Origin: Halochromatium glycolicum
Lineage (GTDB): Bacteria > Pseudomonadota > Gammaproteobacteria > Chromatiales > Chromatiaceae
DNA length: 38,905 nucleotides
Direction of reading: 5' to 3'
Assembly (NCBI RefSeq): GCF_016584085.1
Contig: NZ_NRSJ01000059.1
Coordinates: forward strand, 1 to 38,905
A model generated the notes under the pieces. That model had not been told where the DNA came from and did no database searches. It saw nothing but the letters and a program-made list of their open reading frames with translations. Made by a program: the position numbers and the translations under genes. Shown here one piece after another: positions 1-7,938 of this stretch. Positions within the stretch are counted from its first letter, which is position 1. Every line of letters begins with the position of its first letter.

Positions 1-621
1 GCCGGGAGGGTTCTCGAAATCGAACACGTTCGGAACCAGGATGCTCGGCAGACCCTTGCGCCAGGCGATCTCCTCGCGGGCGGCCTGGTTGATCACCACA
101 TGCTGCAGGTGCGGGACGCGTGGCGGGAAGGCCATCTCGAGGTAGTCATCGACCGCCGAGATCTGGAACCGCTGCCGCTCCCACATGAAGTCGTGATGAT
201 GGGCGATCGCCGGCATCTCGGTCTCGAGCAGGAACTCGGTGATCGCGACCCCGAGCGGCACGTGCATCGGGATCGTCAGTGCGTTCTCGATGATCAGCAC
301 ATCGAGGTCGAAACGCTCGCGGAAGCGGTAGAGCGTCGACTTCAGGTAGCTCGCCAGCTCTCGGATGCGGCGACTGACCTCAGGGCTTCGGCGCGTGCAG
401 CCCCAGAGCTGCGAGTTGATCCACTGATTCTCGGAGTGATCGAAGAACGCCTCCGGGATACAGAGGCTGACGCCCGGATCACGATCGAGCACCCCGCCAT
501 ACCAGAAGCTAACGTGACCGCCTTGCCAGAGCACCTCGGCCCATTTCGCCGCCTCCAACGAGACGCCATCGGTGCCGGCGAAGCGGGTCGAGACAAAACC
601 TATGTTTTCCGGTTGCTTCAT
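1..621 (-). CDS. Glycosyltransferase, N-terminal part (cut by window edge)
   Basis: The minus strand reads open from an ATG at 621 to base 1 (207 codons) with no stop, so the C-terminal half, including the sugar-nucleotide domain, lies outside. The visible part looks like the acceptor-binding Rossmann half of a GT-B, GT4-type enzyme. It opens with a beta-strand (NIGFVSTRF, residues 6-14), has an LIIENAL strand near 109-115, the AHHHDFMWERQRF segment at 140-152 and a strand plus asparagine (VVINQAA) near 175-181. Such enzymes transfer a sugar from a nucleotide donor in the cytoplasm. It is divergent from a second glycosyltransferase starting at 980, which suggests a shared glycoside or compatible-solute pathway; that link is inference. 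Donor and acceptor cannot be read from this fragment. Confidence 0.75.
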   Translation of the reverse strand, partial: MKQPENIGFVSTRFAGTDGVSLEAAKWAEVLWQGGHVSFWYGGVLDRDPGVSLCIPEAFFDHSENQWINSQLWGCTRRSPEVSRRIRELASYLKSTLYRFRERFDLDVLIIENALTIPMHVPLGVAITEFLLETEMPAIAHHHDFMWERQRFQISAVDDYLEMAFPPRVPHLQHVVINQAAREEIAWRKGLPSILVPNVFDFENPPG

Positions 622-979
622 GCGCCCTGTTGGAGCTTCTTGCGATTGAACCTGTTACAGCGCGGGCGAGGCCCTGCCAAAGCGCCATCTCTGAGACCCT
701 TGTTCGTCCGAACCGCGCATCCCAAGCTCGACGCGGTTAGCAACCTTCCAGCATCAGCAAGGCGCCAGCAATGCCCGGTGCAGGCAGCCCGATCAGCTCG
801 AGATGCCGCGGCGCAACTCGATTCGCCCAGGTCTGCTGGTGAGCGAGACCGAGTCGAGCATAACCCGTGCCGCATGGCTCGAAGTCGAGCGCCAGCGGCC
901 GCGGAGGCCAGGTTGTCGGCACCGCTGCCCTTACAATCGTCACCAAAAAGCAGCGCTATCCGGGCTATGATCCCACAGC
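622..979. other. Intergenic region between divergent glycosyltransferase genes
   Basis: No convincing gene is visible here. Reading frames crossing it lack a plausible start and run antisense into the flanking genes. It must hold both divergent promoters, but I see no clear -35/-10 pair. Confidence 0.5.
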
Positions 980-2524
980 ATGCGTATCGCGATTGTCCAT
1001 TTCCATCTCCAGACCGGGGGCGTCACTCGTGTCATCGAACATGCGTGCCGGGCACTCGCGCTCAGCGGCCACGAGGTCGCCGTGCTCAGCGGCGAGCTGC
1101 CGCCGCAGCCGCAGGCATTCCCGGCCAGGGTCAAACTGGTACCGGCCCTGAGCTACGAGGAGCGACGCGAACCGCTAGGACCGAGCGCACTGCGGGAAGA
1201 GATGACGCAGGCAGCCACCGAAGCGCTCGGCGCCGCACCGGACCTCTGGCACGTCCACAACCATTGCCTAGGCAAGAATCTGGCGTTGCCCGACGCACTC
1301 TTCCAGCTCGCCGAGTCGGGCCAACGCTTGCTGCTGCAGCCGCACGATTTCGCCGAGGACGGCCGGCCTGCCCTGTACCGGCGCATGCTGGAGACCCTCA
1401 GTGCCCAAGATAGTGCGGCGCTCTCGGCCCGTCTGTACCCGCTCGCACCGCAGATCCACTATGCGACCCTGAATGCACGCGATCTGGGGTTCCTTGGCGC
1501 AGCAGGCATTCCAGCCCAGCAGCTGCACGAGCTTCCGAACGCGGTCGCGCTCGCCAGTCCGGCCGCCAGCGGCTCCCCAACGGGCTCACCGGCGGCCTCC
1601 CCAGCGGGTTCCCCAATAGGCTCCTCAGCGGCCTCCCCAGCGCCCTCCCTGGCGGCCCCCCGAGCGATCCCGGCGAGGTCGCGCCTTTGGCTCTATCCAA
1701 CGCGCGCCATTCGACGCAAGAATCTCGGCGAGCTGTTGTTCTGGGCCGCGGTGGCCGGCCCCGAGGACCGTTTCGGGGCCACGCAGGCGCCGCAGAACCC
1801 GCTCGAGCAGCCGCGCTATCAACGTTGGGTCGCGTTGGCAGAGGAGCTGGCGCTGCCGGTCGACTTCGAGCTCGGCGCCCGCACCGACGATTTCGGCGCG
1901 CTTCTGGCGTCCAGCCATGCGCTGATCACCACGAGCGTCGGCGAGGGGTTTGGTCTCGCTTTCCTCGAGCCCTGGCTGATCGATCGGCCACTCGCAGGCC
2001 GCGAACTACCGGAGATCACGGGCGATTTCACCGCCAACGGGATCGATCTCAGCGGGCTCTACCGGCGCCTTCCGGTCCCGCTGGACTGGCTCGATGCCGA
2101 GGCGCTGCGCCGACGCCTGGACCAGGCACTTGCGATCACCGCCGATGCCTATCGACGCCCCCGCGACCGGGACGACCTCGACCGTGCATGGGGCGCGGCG
2201 ACCGACAGCGCCGGCCGGATCGACCTCGGCCGGCTCGACGAGGAGGCCCAGGCACAGGTGCTGCGACGGGTCCGGGCCGACCCAAGCGCGCCCTCTGCGC
2301 TCGATGCGACCAGCCCGCCACTTGCAGACGGTCCCGAGCTGATCGCGCGCAATCGGGCGCTGGTCGAGCACCACTACCTGCTTGAGGGGTATCGGCATCG
2401 GCTTGAGGCGATCTACCAATCCCTGCTCGCGGCACCGAGCACGGCGATCGGTGATCAGGCCGATGGTGAGGCGCTGATCGCCCAGTTCCAGGCGCCCGAA
2501 CGGCTCTGGCTGCTGCGGACCTGA
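980..2524 (+). CDS. Glycosyltransferase family 4-like protein with Ser/Pro/Ala insert
   Basis: A 514-residue cytoplasmic GT-B type glycosyltransferase. The N-terminus has the GT4 pattern: a strand, then QTGGVTRVIE (residues 11-20), in which the glycine-rich loop binds the acceptor. The C-terminal half carries LYPTRAIRRKN (238-248) and the GEGFGLAFLEPW segment, the E-x7-E type motif that holds the donor nucleotide-sugar. A low-complexity Ser/Pro/Ala/Gly run at about 191-232 sits between the two Rossmann domains, where the family normally has a short linker. A HAD-family gene follows after 62 bases, probably in the same operon, with another glycosyltransferase divergently upstream. A glycosyltransferase next to a phosphatase is typical of two-step solute synthesis (sugar phosphate transfer, then dephosphorylation), but that role is inference. 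Substrates are unknown. Confidence 0.8.
   Translation: MRIAIVHFHLQTGGVTRVIEHACRALALSGHEVAVLSGELPPQPQAFPARVKLVPALSYEERREPLGPSALREEMTQAATEALGAAPDLWHVHNHCLGKNLALPDALFQLAESGQRLLLQPHDFAEDGRPALYRRMLETLSAQDSAALSARLYPLAPQIHYATLNARDLGFLGAAGIPAQQLHELPNAVALASPAASGSPTGSPAASPAGSPIGSSAASPAPSLAAPRAIPARSRLWLYPTRAIRRKNLGELLFWAAVAGPEDRFGATQAPQNPLEQPRYQRWVALAEELALPVDFELGARTDDFGALLASSHALITTSVGEGFGLAFLEPWLIDRPLAGRELPEITGDFTANGIDLSGLYRRLPVPLDWLDAEALRRRLDQALAITADAYRRPRDRDDLDRAWGAATDSAGRIDLGRLDEEAQAQVLRRVRADPSAPSALDATSPPLADGPELIARNRALVEHHYLLEGYRHRLEAIYQSLLAAPSTAIGDQADGEALIAQFQAPERLWLLRT
1592..1642 (+). repeat. In-frame GC-rich repeat encoding Ser/Pro/Ala tract
   Basis: The 15-base string GCGGCCTCCCCAGCG occurs exactly at 1592-1606 and 1628-1642, 36 bases (12 codons) apart, inside a longer imperfect run from about 1560 to 1665. 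It encodes repeated Gly-Ser-Pro and Ala-Ala-Ser-Pro units in the glycosyltransferase linker. This looks like slippage expansion. Confidence 0.7.
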
Positions 2525-2586
2525 CGGGATCGCTGTCAAAGCCGATATCGACTCGCCCTCACCACTCATTCGTTGAGGAGTCCAGT

Positions 2587-3468
2587 ATGAGCGACGAGGC
2601 GCTGATCGAACGCATCCGCACCCTCTACGAGACGCCGCTAGCGCCGGAGCCGACCGCGCTTGCGCCCGAGCTCGACCCGATCGACGGGGTCAAGGCGGTT
2701 CTGTTCGACGTCTACGGCACGCTGCTGATCTCGGCGAGCGGCGATATCGGGCTTGCCGGCGATGCCTGCGACGGACGCGACCTCGGCCAGCTGCTCGCCA
2801 GCGCCGACCTCGATGCGCCGTCAGCGGACGCAGCCGGTCTCGACAGCGACGGCCTAGTCCAGGCCGCAATCGAAGCCGAGCACGAGCGGGCACGCGCCCG
2901 CGGGGCCGATTATCCGGAGGTCGATATCCTGACCATCTGGGCGCAGGTGTTGGGCACGCTCGCAATGCAGCCAACGCCGGGGCAGCTTCGCCGCCTCGCC
3001 ATTGAGCACGAGGGCCGCAGCAACCTCGTCTGGCCGATGCCGGGCCTCGCCGAGACACTCGCCGGCCTGCGCGCCAGGGGCCTGGCCCTCGGCATCGTCT
3101 CCAACGCCCAGTTCTATACCCCGCTGATCCTGGAGACCTTCCTCGGCCAGCCGCCTGCGGGTCTCGGGCTTGACCCCGAGTGCAGCGCCTGGTCTTATCA
3201 GCTCGGTGTCGCCAAGCCCTCCCAAACGATCTTCAGGCCGGCACTCGAGGGCCTGCAACGAAAGCACGGCATCCGCCCAGAGCAAACCCTCTATGTCGGT
3301 AATGACCGGCGCAACGACATCTGGCCGGCGGGCCAGCTCGGCCTGCGCACGGCGCTGTTCGCCGGCGACAATCGCTCGCTGCGGCTGCGCGAGCAGGATC
3401 ACCGGCTCGATGCGGTCACACCCGACCGGATCATCACCGAGCTGACCCAGATCCCGGGCCTACTCTGA
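2587..3468 (+). CDS. HAD superfamily hydrolase
   Basis: A 293-residue HAD hydrolase starting at an ATG with a good ribosome site (GAGGAG, six bases upstream). Motif I is LFDVYGTL (39-46) with nucleophile Asp41. Two residues on, where phosphatases usually have a second Asp, there is Tyr43, as in 2-haloacid dehalogenases and some other HAD-IA proteins. Motif II is GIVSNAQ, motif III the lysine in GVAKPSQTIF, motif IV YVGNDRRNDIWPA. An N-terminal extension of about 34 residues precedes motif I. It follows the glycosyltransferase and is probably co-transcribed. A role on a phosphorylated sugar or glycoside is plausible, but the Tyr leaves phosphatase versus other hydrolase chemistry open. Confidence 0.8.
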   Translation: MSDEALIERIRTLYETPLAPEPTALAPELDPIDGVKAVLFDVYGTLLISASGDIGLAGDACDGRDLGQLLASADLDAPSADAAGLDSDGLVQAAIEAEHERARARGADYPEVDILTIWAQVLGTLAMQPTPGQLRRLAIEHEGRSNLVWPMPGLAETLAGLRARGLALGIVSNAQFYTPLILETFLGQPPAGLGLDPECSAWSYQLGVAKPSQTIFRPALEGLQRKHGIRPEQTLYVGNDRRNDIWPAGQLGLRTALFAGDNRSLRLREQDHRLDAVTPDRIITELTQIPGLL

Positions 3469-3520
3469 CCCGCTGCCGCCCTGCTGCAGACGGCTGGCGT
3501 CGCCGGCCCGACGACACGGC

Positions 3521-4309
3521 TCAACCGAAGACCTGCTCGCGCAGCCGGCGCAGAACCGCAAGATCGATGTACTCGGCCCCGCCGAGGTCTCCGACAGACG
3601 CAGTCGCCGGATCGCCGGGCTCGCCAAGCTGATCCACCACCAGGGTCGCACCAGCGAAGTCCTGCTGCTCGGTATAGGAACTGGTCGTGACCAGCAGCGC
3701 CTCGAGCCCGGCACCAAGCGCGGAGCGGACCCCATTCTCGGAGTCCTCGATCGCAACGCAGGCCGAGGCCGGCAGGTTCAGCTGCGCGAGCGCGAGCTCG
3801 AAGATGTCCGGCGCCGGTTTCTTCTCGGCCACGACGTCGCCCGCCGCGATCACCTCGAACCCATCGACCAGCCCGGGCTCCGGCGCCGACTCCAGCAGCG
3901 CCGTCACGTTATCCGGGGTGGTGGTGGTCGCGATCGCCAGCCGTACACCTGCCTCCCGCGCCTCGCGCAGCAGACGCAGCACGCCGGAGCGCAGCGGGAT
4001 GCCGCCCGCGCGCAGCATGCTGACGTAGTGCTCGGTCTTGCGCCGGTGCAGGTGGGCGATGAGGGCTTCGAGGTTCGGGAAGGCGCGCCTTTCGAGCTCG
4101 AAATCAGGACGATACTGGGCCAGATAATGGCGCATCCGCTCCTTGCCACCGGTCACGGCCAGCAGCTCGCCATACAGCTCGACCGACCAATGCCAGTCGA
4201 GGCCGGCCTCGGCGAACGCGGCATTGAAGGCGGGCCGATGGCCATCTCGCTCGGTGTCGGCCAATGTGCCGTCGACATCGAAGATCAGGGCTTCAAGAGC
4301 CGTATTCAT
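3521..4309 (-). CDS. HAD family phosphatase, CbbY-like
   Basis: A 262-residue cytoplasmic HAD phosphatase. I chose the ATG at 4309, giving MNTALEALIFDVDGTLADTE at the N-terminus, because it puts motif I close to the start as in the family; an in-frame ATG lies 33 bases upstream. Motif I has the paired Asp11 and Asp13 of a true phosphatase. The cap region contains AFNAAFAEAGLDW and a TGGKERM segment, both typical of CbbY. Motif II is in LAIATTTTPDN, motif III is EKKPAPDIFELAL and motif IV is AIEDSENGVRSA. CbbY enzymes remove xylulose-1,5-bisphosphate, an inhibitor of Rubisco, in autotrophs; related HAD-IA enzymes act on other sugar phosphates. No cbb gene is next to it, so the substrate is inferred from family resemblance only. 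It converges on the HAD gene ending at 3468. Confidence 0.85.
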   Translation of the reverse strand: MNTALEALIFDVDGTLADTERDGHRPAFNAAFAEAGLDWHWSVELYGELLAVTGGKERMRHYLAQYRPDFELERRAFPNLEALIAHLHRRKTEHYVSMLRAGGIPLRSGVLRLLREAREAGVRLAIATTTTPDNVTALLESAPEPGLVDGFEVIAAGDVVAEKKPAPDIFELALAQLNLPASACVAIEDSENGVRSALGAGLEALLVTTSSYTEQQDFAGATLVVDQLGEPGDPATASVGDLGGAEYIDLAVLRRLREQVFG

Positions 4310-4585
4310 AGCGATTCCCATGATTTCTCGGAAGCTCAACAACGGCGCGCGAGATTAGCACAAGCGTCCGCGGCAGCCCCATCAAAGACAGAGATTCGGC
4401 GCTCATCACGCTTGTCCCATCCAGAGCGATCTGCTAGAAGGAGCGGCTTCTCGGTTCGAGCCTGGTCGCCAGCCTGGCTGCCAGCCTGGTCGCCGGCGGC
4501 CACTCGAGCCACCCGAAACACGACCGGACCAACGTCAGCGTCGATGGCCGGTTTTGACCAACCCCATCGTCTCCGGGAGCACATC

Positions 4586-5023
4586 ATGGCCGAGACAGAG
4601 AAGAAAGAAGGCGCAAGGGCGCTCGGTTTTGAGCCCTATGTCGTCGACAAGGATGAGGAGTACATGAACGCGGACCAGGAAGAGCATTTCCGGGGGCTGC
4701 TGCTCGAGTGGAAGCGGCAGCTGATGGAAGAGGTCGACCGCACCGTCCATCACATGCAGGATGAGGCGACGAACTTCCCGGACCCGAACGACCGCGCCAC
4801 CCAGGAGTCCGAGTTCAGCCTCGAGCTACGGACCCGGGATCGCGAGCGTAAGCTGATCCGCAAGATCGACGAGGCCCTGGAGCGCCTCGATAACGACGAG
4901 TACGGGTACTGCGAGGCCTGCGGTGTCGAGATCGGGGTCCGCCGACTCGAGGCGCGGCCGACGGCCACGCTCTGCATCGATTGCAAGACGCTCGACGAGA
5001 TCCGCGAGAAGCAGCGCGGCTGA
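4586..5023 (+). CDS. dksA: RNA polymerase-binding transcription factor DksA
   Basis: A 145-residue DksA. The start at 4586 follows a GGGAGC ribosome site and gives the family's usual length; the frame stays open far upstream but without DksA similarity. It has the long coiled coil, the acidic tip in FPDPNDRATQ, the SLELRTRDRERKLI helix and a four-cysteine zinc finger (CEACG and CIDCK). DksA binds the RNA polymerase secondary channel and, with ppGpp, tunes promoters during starvation. gluQ lies downstream on the same strand, as in many gammaproteobacteria, although here a repeat-containing gap of about 400 bases separates them. Confidence 0.97.
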   Translation: MAETEKKEGARALGFEPYVVDKDEEYMNADQEEHFRGLLLEWKRQLMEEVDRTVHHMQDEATNFPDPNDRATQESEFSLELRTRDRERKLIRKIDEALERLDNDEYGYCEACGVEIGVRRLEARPTATLCIDCKTLDEIREKQRG

Positions 5024-5038
5024 GCGGTAACGGCTCAG
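5020..5038 (+). terminator. Possible hairpin at the end of dksA
   Basis: CTGAGC at 5020-5025, which includes the dksA stop codon, can pair with GCTCAG at 5033-5038 across a seven-base loop. A short T run (CCCCTTT) follows after several bases. This is a weak terminator candidate that could reduce read-through into gluQ. Confidence 0.3.
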
Positions 5039-5073
5039 TCCCGAGGCCCCTTTCCTGACCGGTGGCGCTTACT

Positions 5074-5119
5074 GTGAATCACGCGAACGTCATCGTCCGG
5101 GGTGGCAGCGTGCCATGAG
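5074..5119 (+). repeat. Dispersed intergenic repeat, copy A
   Basis: This segment begins GTGAATCACGCG and contains CGGGGTGGCAGCGTGCCATG. It resembles 30892-30931, where GTGAATCATGCG and CGGGGTGGCACCGTGCCATG occur in the same order with a small length difference. Both copies lie between genes, and both are preceded by CTGACCGGT. Confidence 0.55.
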
Positions 5120-5189
5120 CGTTAGCGGCGCTTCGCGAGATCGTCGGCGGCGCGCATTGAGCTCGAGTGGCAGCGTGCGATGAACGTTA
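5101..5189 (+). repeat. Direct repeat pair downstream of dksA
   Basis: GTGGCAGCGTGCCATGAGCG at 5102-5121 recurs as GTGGCAGCGTGCGATGAACG at 5167-5186, followed in both cases by TTA. The second copy lacks the upstream part of the dispersed repeat. No gene is visible in the 5024-5421 gap. Confidence 0.6.
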
Positions 5190-5421
5190 TTGTCCCGACT
5201 TATGTGATCCGGACACCAAGAAGCCGCCAGATACTGGAAATATGCGGCTCCTCCGTCTGGATTAGTCCCGGCGGAACAATATCGCAGCGTGCGCCGTCCT
5301 GACCGCATCACGTCGCAGCCAAACGCGCCGCAGACGGCGGTTCGGACTCTGGGCCAGACGCCGACCCAGACGCTGATCCCGATACAGGACCAACCGCAGA
5401 GCCGCCGCAGCCCGACCCTCG

Positions 5422-6378
5422 ATGGGTAGCAGCCATCCCGTTACCTATCGCGGCCGCTTCGCGCCCTCGCCGAGCGGCCCCCTGCATTTCGGCTCGCTGG
5501 TCGCGGCGGTCGCCAGTTATGCCGACGCGCGGAATCAGGGCGGCGACTGGCTGGTCCGCATCGAGGACGTCGACCAACAACGCACGGTGCCCGGCGCGGA
5601 CCGCCAGATCCTATCGACCCTGGAGGCGTTCGGTCTCCACTGGGACGGGCCGGTGCTCTACCAGAGCCAGCGCAGCGAGCACTATGAGGCCGCCCTAGCG
5701 CAGCTGCGCCGGGCCGGGTGCTGCTATCCCTGCGCCTGCACCCGACGCGAGATCGCCGCATCCGGCGCACTGGGTCCGGAAGGGCCGATCTATAGCGGCC
5801 GCTGCCGAAGCGGGCTGCCAGCGGGGAGCGACCCGCGCAGCGAGCGCCTGCGGGTGGAGCCGGTTTGGCTCCAGGTCGAAGACCGGATTCAGGGCTCGGT
5901 CTGCCAGAACCTCGCAACCGAGGTCGGCGACTTCGTGCTGCGCCGGGCCGATGGCTTCCATGCCTATCAGCTCGCCGTGGTCGTCGACGACGCCGCGCAG
6001 CAGATCAACCAGGTCGTGCGCGGGGCCGATCTGCTGAGCTCGACGCCGCGCCAGATCTATCTCCAGCAGCGCCTTGGCCTGCCACAGCCGCGGTATGCCC
6101 ATCTCCCGCTCGCGCTCGATGCAGCGGGCCGCAAACTCTCGAAGGGCCTCGCTTCGGCGCCGGTCGATCCGCGCGATCCCATTGCCGGCCTTGAACGCGC
6201 CTGGTGCTTCTTGGGGCAGCCCCCCCTGCCGGAGCCGTCAACCGACGTCAGCCACTTCTGGCAGCAGGCCATCCCCCGCTGGCGCGTCGACGCCATCCCG
6301 CGCGCGGCTCAACGGCTCGGCGTCGGCGACACAGGCAAGGGCATTTCGACCCGCAACCGGCTATCAAGCACCCCTTGA
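5422..6378 (+). CDS. gluQ: Glutamyl-Q tRNA(Asp) synthetase
   Basis: A 318-residue class I synthetase-like enzyme. It activates glutamate without tRNA and attaches it to the queuosine base of tRNA-Asp, a wobble-position modification. It shows RGRFAPSPSGPLHFGSL near the N-terminus (residues 10-26, the HIGH-type region), a zinc site with C104, C106, Y124 and C128 (CACTRRE ... YSGRC), and the KLSKG signature in place of KMSKS. It lacks the anticodon-binding domain of GltX, and its length fits the short paralogue. It lies downstream of dksA, a conserved neighbourhood. The ATG at 5422 has no strong ribosome site but puts the conserved core at the expected position. Confidence 0.95.
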   Translation: MGSSHPVTYRGRFAPSPSGPLHFGSLVAAVASYADARNQGGDWLVRIEDVDQQRTVPGADRQILSTLEAFGLHWDGPVLYQSQRSEHYEAALAQLRRAGCCYPCACTRREIAASGALGPEGPIYSGRCRSGLPAGSDPRSERLRVEPVWLQVEDRIQGSVCQNLATEVGDFVLRRADGFHAYQLAVVVDDAAQQINQVVRGADLLSSTPRQIYLQQRLGLPQPRYAHLPLALDAAGRKLSKGLASAPVDPRDPIAGLERAWCFLGQPPLPEPSTDVSHFWQQAIPRWRVDAIPRAAQRLGVGDTGKGISTRNRLSSTP

Positions 6379-6549
6379 GCATCGACCGGGTCGGCTTCAC
6401 GCTCGGGCGGGCGCGCTTCTCGGACCAATCAAGCCGTCACAGCCGTTGGCGCAAGAGGACCAGTTCGGCTCAACCGGGTCGGCTCAATGGGGCCGGCCTC
6501 CTTGGCCTCGCTCAGGAAGGGTCCAGGATGTCCGTCGCGAGGCTGCCGC

Positions 6550-6587
6550 GACCGGTCATTCGCGACCGGTCATTCGCGAATCGCGAA
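6550..6587. repeat. 14-base tandem repeat and palindrome between convergent genes
   Basis: GACCGGTCATTCGC occurs twice back to back (6550-6563, 6564-6577) and runs into a perfect odd-centred palindrome, TTCGCGA-A-TCGCGAA (6573-6587). It lies about 20 bases past the ppk2 stop, within the 228-base gap between convergent gluQ and ppk2. It could form a hairpin in either transcript, but no T run follows. Confidence 0.6.
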
Positions 6588-6606
6588 GTCAGTTCTGGGC
6601 AGTCAT

Positions 6607-7527
6607 TCAGTAACGCTCCGGCACATAGAGCTCGGGCGGGAGGTCCTCGCGCTCGTAGTTCGGATCGAAGCGGCGGTCCGGCAGGCTGATCGGCTCGTGC
6701 GGGACCTCCGAATACGGGATCTGATCGAGCAGGTGGTGGATGCAGTTCAGCCGGGCCCGCTTCTTGTCATTGGCCTCGACGATGAACCAGGGCGACTCGG
6801 GGATGTTGGTGCGCGCGAAGGTCGCCTCCTTGGCCTTGGTGTAGTCCTCCCAGCGCACCCGCGATTGCAGGTCCATCGGGCTCAGCTTCCATTGCTTGAG
6901 CGGGTCGTGGATGCGCATCAGGAAGCGCAGCTGCTGCTCCTCGTCGGTGATCGAGAACCAATACTTGATCAGCCGGATGCCGGAACGGACCAGCATCCGC
7001 TCGAACTCGGGCACGTCCTGGAAGAACTGCTCGACCTGCTCCGGTGTCGCGAAGCCCATCACCCGCTCGACCCCGGAGCGGTTATACCAGGAGCGGTCGA
7101 ACAGCACGATCTCGCCCCCCGAGGGCAGGTGCGGCACATAGCGCTGGAAGTACCACTGGGTGCGCTCGCGCTCGGTCGGCTTGCTCAGCGCGACGACGCG
7201 GCAGACACGCGGATTCAGCCGTTGGGTGATGCGCTTGATCACCCCGCCCTTGCCGGCCGCATCGCGCCCCTCGAAGATCACCGCGATCTTCTCCCCGGTC
7301 GCCTGCACCCAGTCCTGCAGCTTGATCAGCTCCGCTTGGAGCTTGAGCAGCGATCTGAAATAGGTCGCGCGCTCGAGCGTCTCTGGGTGGCGCTTCTTGT
7401 AGATCTTGCGCAGCTCCATCGAGAGCGCCGGTTCGGACAACTCCAGCTCGAAGTCCTCGTCGAAGGCGTCCTCGAGCTCGGCCTTCAGCCAGTCCATCCC
7501 GTCGAGGTTCGCGTTCTGTTCGTTCAT
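6607..7527 (-). CDS. ppk2: Polyphosphate kinase 2 (PPK2 family)
   Basis: A 306-residue cytoplasmic PPK2 that transfers phosphate between polyphosphate and nucleotides. The start at 7527 follows GAGGA and matches the family; the frame continues upstream without similarity. It has the Walker A loop GRDAAGKGG (87-95), Walker B FDRSWYNR (143-150), the lid region with arginines (SKPTERERTQWYFQRY, 115-130) and the C-terminal RRFDPNYERED region. A single P-loop domain of this size fits the one-domain class, but whether it prefers ADP or GDP, and synthesis or use of polyphosphate, cannot be read. It is divergent from the phosphoketolase-glycogen phosphorylase operon, and a Pst phosphate-uptake operon lies later in the window. 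Confidence 0.95.
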   Translation of the reverse strand: MNEQNANLDGMDWLKAELEDAFDEDFELELSEPALSMELRKIYKKRHPETLERATYFRSLLKLQAELIKLQDWVQATGEKIAVIFEGRDAAGKGGVIKRITQRLNPRVCRVVALSKPTERERTQWYFQRYVPHLPSGGEIVLFDRSWYNRSGVERVMGFATPEQVEQFFQDVPEFERMLVRSGIRLIKYWFSITDEEQQLRFLMRIHDPLKQWKLSPMDLQSRVRWEDYTKAKEATFARTNIPESPWFIVEANDKKRARLNCIHHLLDQIPYSEVPHEPISLPDRRFDPNYEREDLPPELYVPERY

Positions 7528-7938
7528 GTCGGATGAATCCTCGTGTAACGATTGATTTCCTGGGACAGGTTCCGGGACGGCGCCCGGATCGACCGGGCTT
7601 TCCGCTCGGAGCAGGAGGCCCGCGGTTGCCACCAAACCCGACTGGCTTGATGCGGAGGGGAAGCAGAAACCCAGGCCCCGGGAGGATTTGTCCGCCACCT
7701 GCCCCAAAACGGCCTCGAACGCTGAACCTCAGAACCGGTAAGCAATCGGTGGACAGGCACTGACCTCTGATGCGCGATTCGAGGCCACGCCAGCCGCCTT
7801 CAAGACCCAGCATCTTGACAGCCGATGATGACAGAATCACGACAACAATCGCCGGCGCGCGCCCGTCGACGATGTCATGAGATGTTCACCCAAACCGACT
7901 ACGCTCATTGATCAACCGCTGCTTTGCCGGAGAGCCCG
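7528..7938. other. Divergent promoter region between ppk2 and xfp
   Basis: No gene is visible in this 411-base gap. It must contain the promoters of ppk2 and the phosphoketolase operon. A TTGACA hexamer lies at 7815-7820 on the plus strand, but no good -10 box follows at the usual distance. Confidence 0.45.

Noticed and set aside
100..1413. Long open frame (437 codons) on the plus strand at the window start
   Set aside because: It is antisense to the first glycosyltransferase and overlaps the second out of frame; its product is Arg/Pro-rich with no domain, as expected of a shadow frame in high-GC DNA.
4028..4585. In-frame N-terminal extension of DksA
   Set aside because: The frame is open but antisense to the CbbY-like gene and has no DksA similarity; the ATG at 4586 has a good ribosome site and gives the normal length.
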